Source of the DNA: Climacium dendroides
Taxonomy: Eukaryota > Streptophyta > Bryopsida > Hypnales > Climaciaceae
NCBI GenBank assembly: GCA_950106755.1
Contig: OX467087.1
Span: 13,706,047 to 13,770,046 of the forward strand
Direction of reading: 5' to 3'
DNA length: 64,000 nt
This document shows, piece by piece, positions 46,730 through 57,599 of this stretch. The first letter of the stretch is position 1. Every line of letters starts with the position of its first letter. Below the pieces are notes generated by a model. It did not search any database and had not been told where the DNA came from. It saw only the letters and a program-made list of their open reading frames with translations. The position numbers were made by a program, and so were the translations under genes.

Positions 46730-49060
46730 TTCAATTGTGGATGGATTGCTATTGAATTGGTGAAACGATTGCTTACACAGCGTGCTCAAATGGAGTCACG
46801 CACTCAAAAAATCAATCAGAAGTTTGGTTGAATGTTTGTCTTCAACTTAAACTAGTGTGCCCTGTGCCGTTGCCAGAGTGAAAACAAAACTGAAAGTAAT
46901 TTTCTAATTTTTTAGTTCGTAAAGACCTCAAAATTCAATAAATTTCTCATTGTAGGCTGAAACACCACAAGACAAAGACCGTGCACCCCTCCTTGCCGAG
47001 AGCTTTCTAATGGTACCAAGAATGCAAGCAAAGGACGTACGGTCCAAGAGATCTCAACGTAACAAAACAAACAATCAAATTTAAAGTATGGATGTTTTCT
47101 GCATGGATTGCACACCATTTATTATATTGTGAACTTCTGAATCATTTTAGTTGTTTAGATTATATGATCCTCAATGTTCTAGGACCATGTTTCATCAAAC
47201 TCCACTTTAGATATGTAAGGATAAACAATTTTTGTGAAGTTTGTCACTTCATTGAGCAACGTCTCATAGGAAAAACCATTCTAAATTGAAATTTTGCTTT
47301 ATAGTTCCAAATGTTGTTTTCACATTTGAAGGCATTTTCCCATAGTCTTAATTTTTGTCATGGTAGAGGGCGAGAGAAAGATAGAAGAACTTCAATAAGT
47401 TCAAAATCTCAACCCCTTCAATAGTATGGCCTCTTTTTTTATATCAAGAAACACTCATACTTCCTATTTCTATAATTCTATTGCATTTTCTGAAGAAAAA
47501 AAAGAAAAAAATTTTGAATATTGAATTATAGGATCTTGTAGTCATTTTATATGAAAACATGAAGAAATGTTTTGGAAAGTTTGAGCACATAAATTGGAAG
47601 ACATTAGTATTTGAATTTGAAATAAAGAAACTTTTGTTTGGTGACATTGCCTTATTTGATTACAAGATTTTTAATCCTAAAAGCTTGTAGGAAGAGAATG
47701 TTACATGGAAAGGAATTTGTAAAGCTTTGACTATGTAAATTTCAAGATAATATCATTTAAATTGGAAAAAAAAAAAAATTCACCTTCCCATTTTAGAGTA
47801 ATGGCTTTGAAGTTTGAATCCTCTGAACTTGTTATTTTGCTCTACACTATTTTGAGGTAATGTTTATGGAAGAGAATAATTGAGTCTAGAATTTAGGAAA
47901 AAAAATCCAAAATTGAAACCAAATTTGCATTCTTTAAAAAATTATTCTATAGAAGGTACACGTTGAAAAGAAAATATTAATTTTTGATAATCAAAGACAA
48001 AATCAAGGCATGGCAATTTTATTAAGGACATTATTTCAATGAAGAATTTGAACTACTTAGAATTAATTTTTTTATTAGAAAATATTTTTTTAAATAAGTA
48101 AAAAGAAAAATATACAAATTATTTTTAATTAGTTGCTCAAATTGCCCAAAAATCAAGGTTCATGATAATTTTCACATCAATAATCCAAATAAAATAAATC
48201 AAAGAATTTTTGGTAGACAAAATCATTTTTTGAAAGGAATTCTAAAAAACAGATTGAATTCCAAAAAAATTCCAAAAAATATATATATATTTAGAAAACA
48301 TTTAAAAATAATATATTTTAAACTAATGGGATCCAAAAACATTTATTCCAAAAATATGTACCAAAAAAATAAATGATAATTTTTTTCTTCTGATTAAATT
48401 TCTAGAAATTAATGAAATTTTTTTTTAAAATAAAAAATTATTTTATTATTAACAACTTGAAACCTTTATTAAAAAATATATAGAAGTGTACCTTGGGAGG
48501 TTTAGAAATGTACTCACAACCAAGTCTTTTTTGTATCAATGTGGAAGACAATAAATTTAATTTTTTAGAATTCCTTTGGCAACTTTTTCTAACTTCATAG
48601 TGGAACATAAGGAATATAGTGTCAAAACTTTGAAGTAGATATCACCATTTGGACTCATGACAATACTAAAAACATTTATTCAATACCTAAAGTGAGAAAT
48701 ATTTTTAAAATTAGATAATTAATAATAAATTTTTCTTAGAAGATACACAAAAATATTTGAGTGATTTGGGGAATGTATTGTTCACCTTTGGTAATAATTT
48801 TGAATACACCAAGAAAAATCCCGAGAAAAATCCCTAAAAGTTATGGTCCATTTTGTATTTAATACACAACATGTACACATGATAGTACCTAAGTTTCATG
48901 CTTTCATCCATTTTTTGCTTTCAATCATCATTTGAAATAAAATCACATTTTTATAAAACTAATATGTGCTCAAAACTGTCCTAAGAAAATGTCTTAAAGA
49001 ATCATGGATTGCCAAAATATAATACCTCATGTACTTGCCCAAACTTTCAAATGTCTCATA
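46730..49060 (+). repeat. Outer bracket repeat of the right arm
   Basis: Mirror of 22700-25020. A poly-A tract near 47766-47777 and neighbouring bases differ from the left arm, as does a single base near 47960. Confidence 0.6.
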
Positions 49061-49244
49061 ACCCCTAACTAAGGGACCATTTGTCCCCTCAAGGAACAAT
49101 TTGGATCCGGGTAGGTTCTTATTGTCTCAATTTGTAGTGAATGTTTTTGAGATTTTTAGAGATTGTAGAGTTTGTTGAGAGCTTTGTGAATATATAATTA
49201 TTGTTTTAATTGGTGCCCGGGAGAAAAAGTTATGGCATAATAAG

Positions 49245-49510
49245 CTTGGCGGCAACAGTAGGGCAGGCGGGGTAGGCTCGACGGCAATAGACTCGGCACA
49301 ACGGCAAGCTCGGCACAACGATAGGCTCGGCACAACGATAGGCTCGGCACAACGGTGGCAGGCACAACGGGTTGCCGAACGTGGCACGTGCATTCCCAAC
49401 CCTCATTTGGCAGGCTCAGGAGGATTCAGGCTCGGCAGGATTGAGGGGTAGGCTCAAGAAGTTTCAGGCTCGGTTAACAGGCTCGGCAAGGTTTAGGCTT
49501 AGTAAGTTAA
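49245..49510. repeat. GC-rich degenerate tandem repeat at the palindrome junction
   Basis: Units of about 15-20 bp built on AGGCTCGGCACAACG repeat first tightly (49260-49370), then more loosely (GGCTCAGG, GGCTCGGCA-GG). The composition differs sharply from both neighbours. It begins exactly at the outer end of the right arm. Confidence 0.75.
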
Positions 49511-51360
49511 ACTCTTCAAGGTAATTTCCAAAACCGTGTTCATTTAAGAAGCATTTAAATATGTTTTAGAAGTGTATTATGTAGGCAATGTTTATGCAAT
49601 TTTTCTAAACCCACACTTTTGGACTATTGGTTGTTCAATATTCAAAAGAAATCTTAGAAATTCACTCACATTTCAAGTCTAAAATTTGTTTCTTTTGGAA
49701 ATGTACTCATGGAAAAACAAAAAGCACTACCAAGTCCATTTAAAAATTTAATATTCATGTCTAAGAGTTTCCTAAAATCTTAAACAAGTTGAAATCAAAG
49801 TATTGTGTAGGGTTCAAGCAATCATAAGGGATTTTTTGAACTTAGGGTTAACTTTTGTAGAAAAGTTTTAATTTATTCAATTCAAATTCTTTCGCTATTT
49901 GTTTTATGGGAGTCTACAAATTTTTTCGAAGTCTATAAATATTTTGTAAGTGGGTCTAATAAGCTTATTTGAGTCTTATAGGGTCTTGTCGAGGAGTTTG
50001 AAACCCTAAACTCCTCAACAAGATTAATAGGAAAAAAATCTTTTACATTAAAAATAGATGAAGTTCTTACGATTTTTTTGGACCTAAATAAATGCAATTC
50101 CTACGAATAAGAAGATTTTGTAGAATAAATCTCATGGTAAATTTATATTTTGCTAGAATTCAAAATATTTCCTCAAAATATGCAAATTTATTTCAAAAAA
50201 TTATAATTTCGCTATCTACTATTATATATGCTTTGTATATTATTATTATAGGCCACAAGCAATAATTGTGGGTGATTTAGCAAAAGAGGTTTTATAATTA
50301 TACAATATCAAAGAATACTCTAAAATTATTCATATCCAAATTAAATTCAAATTTTTTCATTACAATAAAAATCATTCCTATCTAAATATATGATCTTGTA
50401 TAAATATAAATTTGTGATGAATTTTTTTATACAAATTTTGGCTACATATATTGCAAGATATAATTGATGATTACTTAATAAATATTTTCTAGGCACCTTC
50501 CGTTGTCATACTAGCTTAATCAACCTTGAATTCTCTTAATTTGAAATTCCTACATTATTTGTAGAAGAAGATTTTATTGCTTTCCATGATACTAGTGATA
50601 CAAGATTGAAGCTTTGAGGACCTTGTTTCCAAGTTGGGAGACCTCATCAATTGTGAAATTGTTCTAGTAAGTTGTCTAGAAAATTTTTATACAAATGTTG
50701 TGATTACTATCTAAATTGCTATAGTATGTATAAGCTTCAATTGAAGGATTGTATGTTCAAATTAATTTGTAGTATGTTCCATACATTACAATGATATTAT
50801 TAGACATTCTAAGCTTTTATCAAATTGGTTCCATTCTCTAATTAAAAATAATAATGAAGATGAATGAATAGCTCTAATTTTCTAACACTGTTTTCTCTTT
50901 TAACATACTTTATTTTTTCCATTTCAAAATTTTTTTTAAAATGAAATCCTTGCAAAGGACTCTCAACCCATTGTATTTTGGAGAGGGGGTATAAGTAAAA
51001 TACTTGAAATAAACTTTTCTAAAATACATATGAAATGTTTAAAAAATATTGTTGCATGTGAATTTTTAAAGTCCCTACAATTTAGTTTTAAGTTTTTATA
51101 GTTTTGTTGCCAAACAAAATTTCAGTATGTTTTAATGCACCTAATTTATTAGATTAATGTTGGAGACTCCTCTTTAGACCATCTTCAATAATTTAAGAAA
51201 ATTTTGCACCCCACACTATTTTGAGATTTACAGCATTAAACTAATGTAGCACTCTATTTTGAGATTTATAGCATTAAATTAATATAGCACTCTATTTTGA
51301 GATTTATAGCATTAAACTAAGAAGGCCTATTGTTGTACTTACTAAATGGCGTGAGACAAA
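49511..51360. other. AT-rich interval without a recognisable gene
   Basis: No coherent frame or element end is seen, apart from a short tandem repeat at 51213-51319. Confidence 0.6.
51213..51319. repeat. 38-bp tandem repeat, about 2.8 units
   Basis: The unit CACTCTATTTTGAGATTTAT plus AGCATTAAAYTAATRTAG repeats with a period of 38 bp (TTTTGAG at 51219, 51257, 51295). Confidence 0.8.
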
Positions 51361-51850
51361 GCTATACATGATTGTAGAAGATATTGATTTGAAGCTACAA
51401 CCAACTGTTGCACCAACTTGGACATAACCCAGACTTCAAGACATTGACACTCCTCCTTGGAAAATTTAACTACTTGACTTGTCCTTAACTACAAACTAAA
51501 ACTTTCCAAATTGGACTTCAACTGCTACTATACTCCCACTTGGCTTCCAACTGGAACTAATCCAGCAACTTATTCTCACTTGGACTTAATTGCCAAAAAT
51601 CATTACCAATTCGGAATTCTCACCATTCCAGCCAACCACTACCGATTTGGAAATTTCCACACCACTTCAGCACATATCACCATTCAATTAGGATCTACAT
51701 CACACTCCTATACGTTCATAATTCCAATTTGGCAACGAGCCAACCCGCTAACAAGACCACTCAAAATCCCATTTGGATTATAGACTCAAAAATTACTTTA
51801 AAAATCACACTCCAATTTGATAAAAGTATGTTCAAAAACACTGAATTGAT
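51360..51850. repeat. Short CCAAnTTGG motif array (array A type)
   Basis: The same motif style as 4735-6030 (CCAACTTGGA, CCAAATTGGA, CCAATTCGGA, CCGATTTGGA, CCATTTGGATT) at about 30-60 bp spacing. No FCP1-like gene follows here. Confidence 0.5.
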
Positions 51851-53221
51851 CAACATAACATAACAAACACATTCAAAAACCTCAAAAAGATACACAAAAA
51901 AGTTAAAAATTTAAGGCCAATCAGATTATCAACACCTCTACATTCCCATCTTGAGGTGGTGACACCTACAAGCCTACAATTGGTTTTTTTATTAAAAATG
52001 GAATATGGTTTTGGAACTTGAAACCTCTTCCTAGAAATCATCTTAGGGTTCTCACCTAGGTTCCCTTGGACCAATTGGGCTATAGTTTGTCATGTATAGG
52101 ATAGGTTTGGCTATTTTGGCCATTTTCATTAACTATTTATAATTTATCCTATTTCCCAGGTTCTAACCTATTTTCAACCAGGTTTGGGTTCTATTTGGAT
52201 AAAAACACTTAATTTATGACCAAATATTATAGTGGTATGTAACATACCTATTTTAGTTTTACACTCTTTGGGGGGCTTTTTGTATCTAAAATTGTACTCA
52301 AAATAATAAAACAAAAAAACAAAAAAAACAATGAATTCCAAGTGAAAATGGGAGCTCACAGCAGTGTTATGAGGTTGTGATAGATTTGTGATTTGGTGAT
52401 TTAGAAAGGATGGAAATTTAGGTCTATAGTAGATGGACTTTGAGTTTACTTTGGTGTCAAACTACTTTTTGATTCATTCTTCTATAACATTTGGGTGTAT
52501 GGTGTCATTCATGTAAATGTTACAAATAATCTATGTTGCCCTCTATAATTGCTGACGTGGTAACACCACATAAGTGTTACATGTTCCCTTGCTCTTAAGT
52601 TTTAACAAATATTAGGAGATGAACTAACTAGACTTGGCTAAGCAATTACATATAATTATATTACTGTGTGCAATCCAACAATTGATGGCGTCAGACGTGG
52701 AAGCCATCATGGGGATTCAAAACTTGGCACAACCCCGAGGGCTCTCATTTAGAGTTCCATGATAAGACGCTAAATCCATCCCCCAAAGTAAGACTAAGAG
52801 GATTAATTTTGTGTTCTTTGGAGTAAAAGGACAAAAATATTCCCCTATTTTGTACCGTGTTTAAGAAATGTTCTTGACCATAAAAAGCTAAATTGGGGTT
52901 CTCCTATTGCAAATGTGAATTCAAGATTTGCAAATTTTATCATGAGTGACAAATTAAAAATTACTGCGTTTCCCCGGGGTAAATCCACCGCGCTGCTCTC
53001 ACTTCAAAGGGACGGGTTTAGCGTTCCATCACCGACCGTGTTCGTGGAGCTTCCACTGTTCACTTCTCATTGTGGCCCTTCTGCTTCCGTCCTGACCGCC
53101 GGACAGGAGACATTCTCCAGAAGAACGAAGGCACTGACCGATGGTCGCCGGAGGTTCCAGAGCCTACGTAGAAGGTTGGAGAACACTGACCAACAGTCGC
53201 AGGAGTTCCAGAGCCTTCCCA

Positions 53222-53239
53222 TTCTCGACGCTTCCAGAA
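53222..53239 (+). promoter_or_regulatory. Heat shock element, four perfect units
   Basis: TTCTCGACGCTTCCAGAA is four alternating HSF-binding half-sites (TTC nn GAn nn TTC nn GAA) with exact 2-bp spacing. It lies 25 bp upstream of the TATA box, the usual arrangement for strongly heat-induced plant sHSP genes. Weaker TTCCAGAG half-site pairs occur upstream near 53155 and 53204. Confidence 0.85.
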
Positions 53240-53264
53240 AACCGGCTGCATGCTGTTCATCCGA

Positions 53265-53272
53265 TATATAAA
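53265..53272 (+). promoter_or_regulatory. TATA box of sHSP copy 1
   Basis: TATATAAA, 175 bp upstream of the start codon. Confidence 0.8.
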
Positions 53273-53446
53273 GAATGACATGCGCTCCAATTCCATCGCT
53301 AGACAATCGCAGAGTTCTCATTACTTGGAAGCAACCTTCGTGATCTTCACAGTGACAAGATTCCTCTTGCATAAAATCTTTCGAACGACCTTTGTAGTGT
53401 CCACTGAGCTGAATTTGGTGCTTTCTATCCGTTTCAGTAAGTGAGG

Positions 53447-53950
53447 ATGGCTCTATCATCGGTTTTCGGACGCCGGAACAACTTCTGGGACGCCCCTGAC
53501 CCGCTTGATTTGGTGGTGTCCGTGTTCGAAAACACGCCGGCCAGCTCGTTTGCTCGCGACACGCACGCGGTGGCGAACACGAATGTGGACTGGAAGGAGA
53601 CTCCCACAGAGCATGTGTTCAAGGCTGACCTGCCAGGGCTGAAGAAGGAGGAAGTGCAAGTGCAGGTGGAGGGCGAAAGGACGCTGAGCATCAGCGGGCA
53701 ACGCAAGAAGGAGGAGGTGCAGCAGACGGATACATGGCATCGCGTGGAACGGAGCAGCGGCCAATTCATGCGCAAGTTCCGTCTCCCTGAGAATGCGAAT
53801 GTGGATCGCATCACAGCGAAGGTGGAGAACGGATTGCTGACGGTGGTGGTGCCGAAAGAGGAGAAGAAGGCCATGAAGGCGCGCAGCATTGAGATCGGTG
53901 GCCACGATGGCCAGCAGGGGACCATTGAGAACAAACCCACCTCGCAGTGA
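53447..53950 (+). CDS. Cytosolic small heat shock protein (class I type, HSP20), intact copy
   Basis: An ATP-independent chaperone that holds unfolding proteins during heat stress. ATG at 53447 (GAGG-ATG-GCT) opens 167 codons without introns, as is usual for plant sHSPs. The N-terminal arm (residues 1-48) begins [10 protein letters not shown]. The alpha-crystallin domain runs from about residue 48 to 140: [20 protein letters not shown], consensus I and II features such as [37 protein letters not shown] and [12 protein letters not shown]. The C-terminal I-x-I anchor is IEI near residue 149. No transit peptide or ER signal is present. Heat shock element, TATA box and an AATAAA 3' signal are all in place, so it should be heat-inducible. 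The plant-specific 'VDWKETP' and 'ADLPGL' blocks support class I/cytosolic assignment. Confidence 0.95.
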   Translation: MALSSVFGRRNNFWDAPDPLDLVVSVFENTPASSFARDTHAVANTNVDWKETPTEHVFKADLPGLKKEEVQVQVEGERTLSISGQRKKEEVQQTDTWHRVERSSGQFMRKFRLPENANVDRITAKVENGLLTVVVPKEEKKAMKARSIEIGGHDGQQGTIENKPTSQ

Positions 53951-54230
53951 GGTGTCCGAGTGATCGTTGAAGTCCTGGAGTGCGTTACGTAGATCTGTTG
54001 TCTGGGTTTGCGGGCTTTCAGAGCTTGCAAATGGAAATCTGTTGTCAGATTTCTGTCTCCGCGGGCACTCTTGCCGTCGAAGTTTCTCTTGTTATTTCAG
54101 GCTATCCCTAATCTTGGCAGGCAGAAATCTTTACTAAGTTCTGTAGCTTTGGATGTAGCGCGTCGCAGTCGAGGAGGATCCTGCTGATTCTGCTTGTACT
54201 GTACATGAGTGTATTTTTGCGTGTGAGAAT

Positions 54231-54236
54231 AATAAA
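54231..54236 (+). terminator. Candidate polyadenylation signal, sHSP copy 1
   Basis: AATAAA 281 bp after the stop codon, in GTGTGAGAATAATAAACAAC; the same motif is conserved in copy 2. Confidence 0.5.
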
Positions 54237-54927
54237 CAACAGATTCTCTAGCTTCCGGTTCAATTGGTCATGAACTGTAGATGTTCCATGCCTCTGTCAA
54301 GTTTGCGGGGACTTTGAGTGCGGACATGGAGGGCGATTCCAATGCCTTGGTACCAAAATCCTCACTCTAGAGACTTTTGTGACATAACCCAGCAGAGAAA
54401 TGAACGAAGGATTCAAATCTGATGAGTGATTGAGCTAAAATATCCTACAACCTGTATTGTCGTACCCTCGTACATGGCTATTACGATCGGCAGAATATTT
54501 GATAGAAGTTTGTAAAACAAATCTGGCAGGTGCTAAGAATAGGAATGTTTCCTCCAATTTCGGGTTTTCAAACAGATTTTAGGACGTACTGTAAAAGAAC
54601 ATTCATTTTAAGTGGGGATTCTGAGTGCATATCAATGGCTGGCGGACTCTCCATTTAACATGTCTCGTTCATGACAATGCAGTAAGGCTTTTCGATTTTC
54701 AAGTCCCGATGTACTGCGCCAATCAAAGAGAATTCCGTTCAACGCACTAAATTTTGACAAACCAATTCTGTTCAAACACAAGTCACAGGATTTTGATGAT
54801 TTCAAGTGATACGTTCACAATCAGCAGTGCAAGTTTTTCAACAGGCTCCCGCCTTATCAAAAAATTACGGTGAAAGATTTATGCAACATTTTGACGTACA
54901 CACCAGCTGAAGAAAAATGACTCTAAT

Positions 54928-55425
54928 CTAAGGATCAGCTTGAAGGAACGGTTGCTCGGGCGGTTCTACTATGTCATGCGGACACAAACTAGAGACTACT
55001 TTTATAAGGTAGTGTGTACAATACCGATTGACAGTCCATCCAGGGTGAGGTGGGAAGCTGAAATAAGGTTTTATCATGGCCAGGAGTGAAGGACAGAGTG
55101 ACGCTCTTAGAAGGGGTGTTAGGTCTTGCAATTCTTCTTCAGTGATTTGTAAATTTGTTAGCAAAGTCAGCACAACACAATTCTTCTTTCCTCAATGCAG
55201 TAACCATGTTGCAAGGTTTCGGATTGCAACTTCGAAATCTCCTTATATCACTGGCCAATTGTGACACCCCTACCGTAGTTAGTGAAAGAGCATCAAATAG
55301 CATCAGCAGCGTGGGAAACCTTTTGGACCGCTATAAGATAATGTTCTTCGTCAAGTGCGACAATGACCTCTGTTGTGTTGGTTCGGATCCGAAACGCGGA
55401 CCCGAAACATTGTCATTGGATTCTG
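54928..55425 (-). other. Coding-like patches, unassigned
   Basis: On the minus strand one frame gives KRFPTLLMLFDALSLTTVGV and ASDIRRFRSC, and an adjoining frame gives LLTNLQITEEELQDLTPLLR and ASLCPSLLAMIKPYFSFPPH, ending in a stop at 54928. It looks like part of a cellular protein, perhaps a decayed or intron-containing fragment. No family is recognised. Confidence 0.25.
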
Positions 55426-55734
55426 CATAACCGTCGATAATTATAAGATCCATCAAACAACAACTAATACAAATGACAGAAGAAAAGGATCAATCATTGA
55501 TCCTGAGATCATTGTGAATAAGAGCATGTGAGCAGTAGTTCTAACATAACCTCTCGCAATGGACGTAGGTAACAAGTGGTGCCCTTAGCATAATGTATTT
55601 CTCAACTTATGGGGCTCATTTCCGATGAGTCAAAAAATATCTCCACAACAATTCAAATACTTAAGTTGTGAAGGACGACAGCAACTTCCAAGTTTCATCA
55701 CATGCATACACGCTTCCACGAGATACATTGTAGA

Positions 55735-55880
55735 TGCAAAACTCATGGTCCAAATGTAATCTAGGCCCATGAATGGGACCCCTACTACTTCAACTGCTGA
55801 CAATTAATGCAAAACTCATGGTCCAAATGTAATCTAGGCCTATGATTGGGACCCCTACTACTTCAACTGCTGACAATTAA
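55735..55880. repeat. 73-bp direct tandem duplication
   Basis: TGCAAAACTCATGGTCCAAA begins at 55735 and again at 55808. The two units differ at only two positions. It seems recent and non-coding. Confidence 0.9.
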
Positions 55881-56378
55881 TTCATAACAAAACTGGAGCG
55901 AAGACACCGACACCCCAAATGGAATCCTTTTCAACTAATGGAAGTCATTCAAAATTATCAGCAGCTACAAGCCATGCGAGTGGTAAAATTTCAACTAGAA
56001 TTTGCAAACACAAGAGCTACTTTCATCACAACTTGAAACCAGAATTTTTAAACAGAAAGCTGAGTTTGAGAATTTGTTAAGCAAGGGCAGTACCATTGGA
56101 TCGTGGTGAAGACAAATCATTTGAGCTCGATGGACCAACGGTGTGATGAGGCCGCATACTGTTCCACAAGCACTTGCTCAAGAATTAGGTGATTTACAAG
56201 TCACACTCACAGAGCATACACTTCAGACGCTCCTTTAGAAACACTAACAATGTATCAAGAACTGTCACAATATTCTTTACATCACCACTGCAACAATTCC
56301 AGAATCCAAATCCAAATCTGTTTAGCGAAGGTTTGTATGTCGGTTTGGCAAAGGAAAGTGTTCATGGAAGTAGTATAT

Positions 56379-56561
56379 CACAAGGAACTTGGGCTGGTTC
56401 ACTAGGTAGTGAATGGTACTAAAACAGTAGTGAATTCATGGTGAATACTTTTTAAATAAGGAAAGGCAAGGTCAACATCCTTATTTGGTAAGTATTCACC
56501 CCAATTTCAGCACAGTATTTGTACCATTCACTACCCAGTGAACCGACCCAAGTTCCCTGTG
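56379..56561. mobile_element. Foldback MITE, about 183 bp
   Basis: CACAAGGAACTTGGGCTGGT at the start and ACCCAAGTTCCCTGTG at the end pair imperfectly over about 70 bp (including TTCACTA-GTAGTGAATGGTAC and AAATAAGGA). Both sides are flanked by TATAT, which could be a target duplication but is low-complexity. The superfamily is not determined. Confidence 0.65.
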
Positions 56562-56690
56562 TATATATGGTTGAATATCCTCGAGTTCAGAAAGCCAGTC
56601 GAAGTTGGACCAGGCAAATCAGATTGTGATTTCGGTTCCAAATTCTCAAAGTAATGGGATCGGGCTTACTTACACGGGCTAAAGAATGTT

Positions 56691-56897
56691 ATGGTTGATG
56701 AGTTGCAATGCCAATACAATTCCTCACCTGTTGCGTACTGGCTTTGTCCATATGGAGCTTCCCAGAGGCACACAGTGCTTGTCAACGATCACTGTCCCAG
56801 CGATTCCTGGAAGCCCCACACGCGCGCATCGCATGATTTTGCAGGCTGGTATTTGCGTCAGAGTGGGTTGCACCGGGGAATGAAGCCTTCCAGTTAA
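56691..56897 (+). other. Weak coding-like frame
   Basis: A 68-residue frame (ELQCQYNSSPVAYWLCPYGA, HDFAGWYLRQSGLHRG) with protein-like composition. No domain is recognised. It could be a gene fragment near the sHSP duplication. Confidence 0.2.
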
Positions 56898-57315
56898 ATC
56901 TGTCAAGCTTCGCCTGCCTATCGACAATCACCAGATCGCAGTTTAATTGCAAATAGACAATTTAACCAGACTGAGAATTGAGAATCCTCGAGCGGCCTGA
57001 TGTGAGCACAGACTTCACTTTCTACGGAGTAAATCCTCCTTACAGACTCATTCATGATGCGATGTGGATCGATCATGCGAGTAACCCCAGTTAAGCTTGA
57101 CATTTTTCATGGCGCGCGCATCATTCTAGAATTCTCAGGCCAACTGAAGGATCCGTCCAGCTCCTATAAGTGGCGTGGGACCAAATGCAAGTTCGGGTGC
57201 TCGTAACCTCAATGGCCATCGCAAGTTCAATTGTGGACCATCTGTACTGGAGATTCTGATTCAGCCACAAGCTGTTTGTCTTCGTCATTGCTGTTTCAAC
57301 AAGGCTTGTTCTTAA

Positions 57316-57528
57316 CCCTTAAACGTCGAGGCGGACGTTTTGCGTCCAATGGATGAAAGAGGACCTCTCCATGCAAGCCAGAAGTGCAACTATTCATCCT
57401 TGGAATTTGGCAAGAAAAGGGGAGGTCTTCTACTGTAGTTTGTCGTCTTTTTACAATTTTCTAAGCCAATGCTTCACACGGTTATAAAAACTAATGATTT
57501 CCAAAGTTACCTTGTCATGTTTTAAGGG
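57316..57528. mobile_element. Short TTAA-flanked element, 213 bp (piggyBac-like MITE candidate)
   Basis: TTAA at 57312-57315 precedes CCCTTAAACG, and TTTAAGGG precedes TTAA at 57529-57532. Target TTAA plus termini starting CCC fits piggyBac insertion. Just inside the left end, GGACGTTTTGCGTCC forms a small palindrome. The terminal repeat is only 8 bp, so the assignment is tentative. Confidence 0.45.
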
Positions 57529-57599
57529 TTAAAATCCACCCTTGATAAATGTTTCCCTAATAAGTGTTAAATTCACATATGTATTTAGGAAAATTGTAC

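Larger units (their letters stand above)
39138..49244 (-). repeat. Right arm of giant inverted duplication
   Basis: Reverse complement of 22510-32607. Its outer end stops within sequence corresponding to family X copy 2, of which only the last ~180 bp are present here, and abuts an unrelated GC-rich tandem repeat. This truncation suggests the right arm is the derived copy. Confidence 0.95.
52366..54490 (+). repeat. sHSP segmental duplication, unit 1
   Basis: Homologous to 58911-62630 from ATG-GTTGTGATAGATTTGTG through the sHSP gene to the shared AGACTTTTGTGAC and ATATCCTAC blocks downstream. Unit 2 differs by a copia insertion and small indels. Confidence 0.85.

Noticed and set aside
22510..49244. 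Palindrome as a pure assembly artefact
   Set aside because: The arms differ by substitutions and indels near 23.9 kb, 31-32 kb and elsewhere, and their outer junctions are different. An artefact would copy one sequence exactly. It is not fully excluded without long reads.
53441..53446. GTG two codons upstream as sHSP start
   Set aside because: The ATG at 53447 gives the family-typical MALSS N-terminus; plants rarely start at GTG.
53434..54030. 198-residue and 149-residue frames antisense to sHSP copy 1 (and equivalents at copy 2)
   Set aside because: Shadow frames with no family resemblance; present only because the sense strand is constrained.
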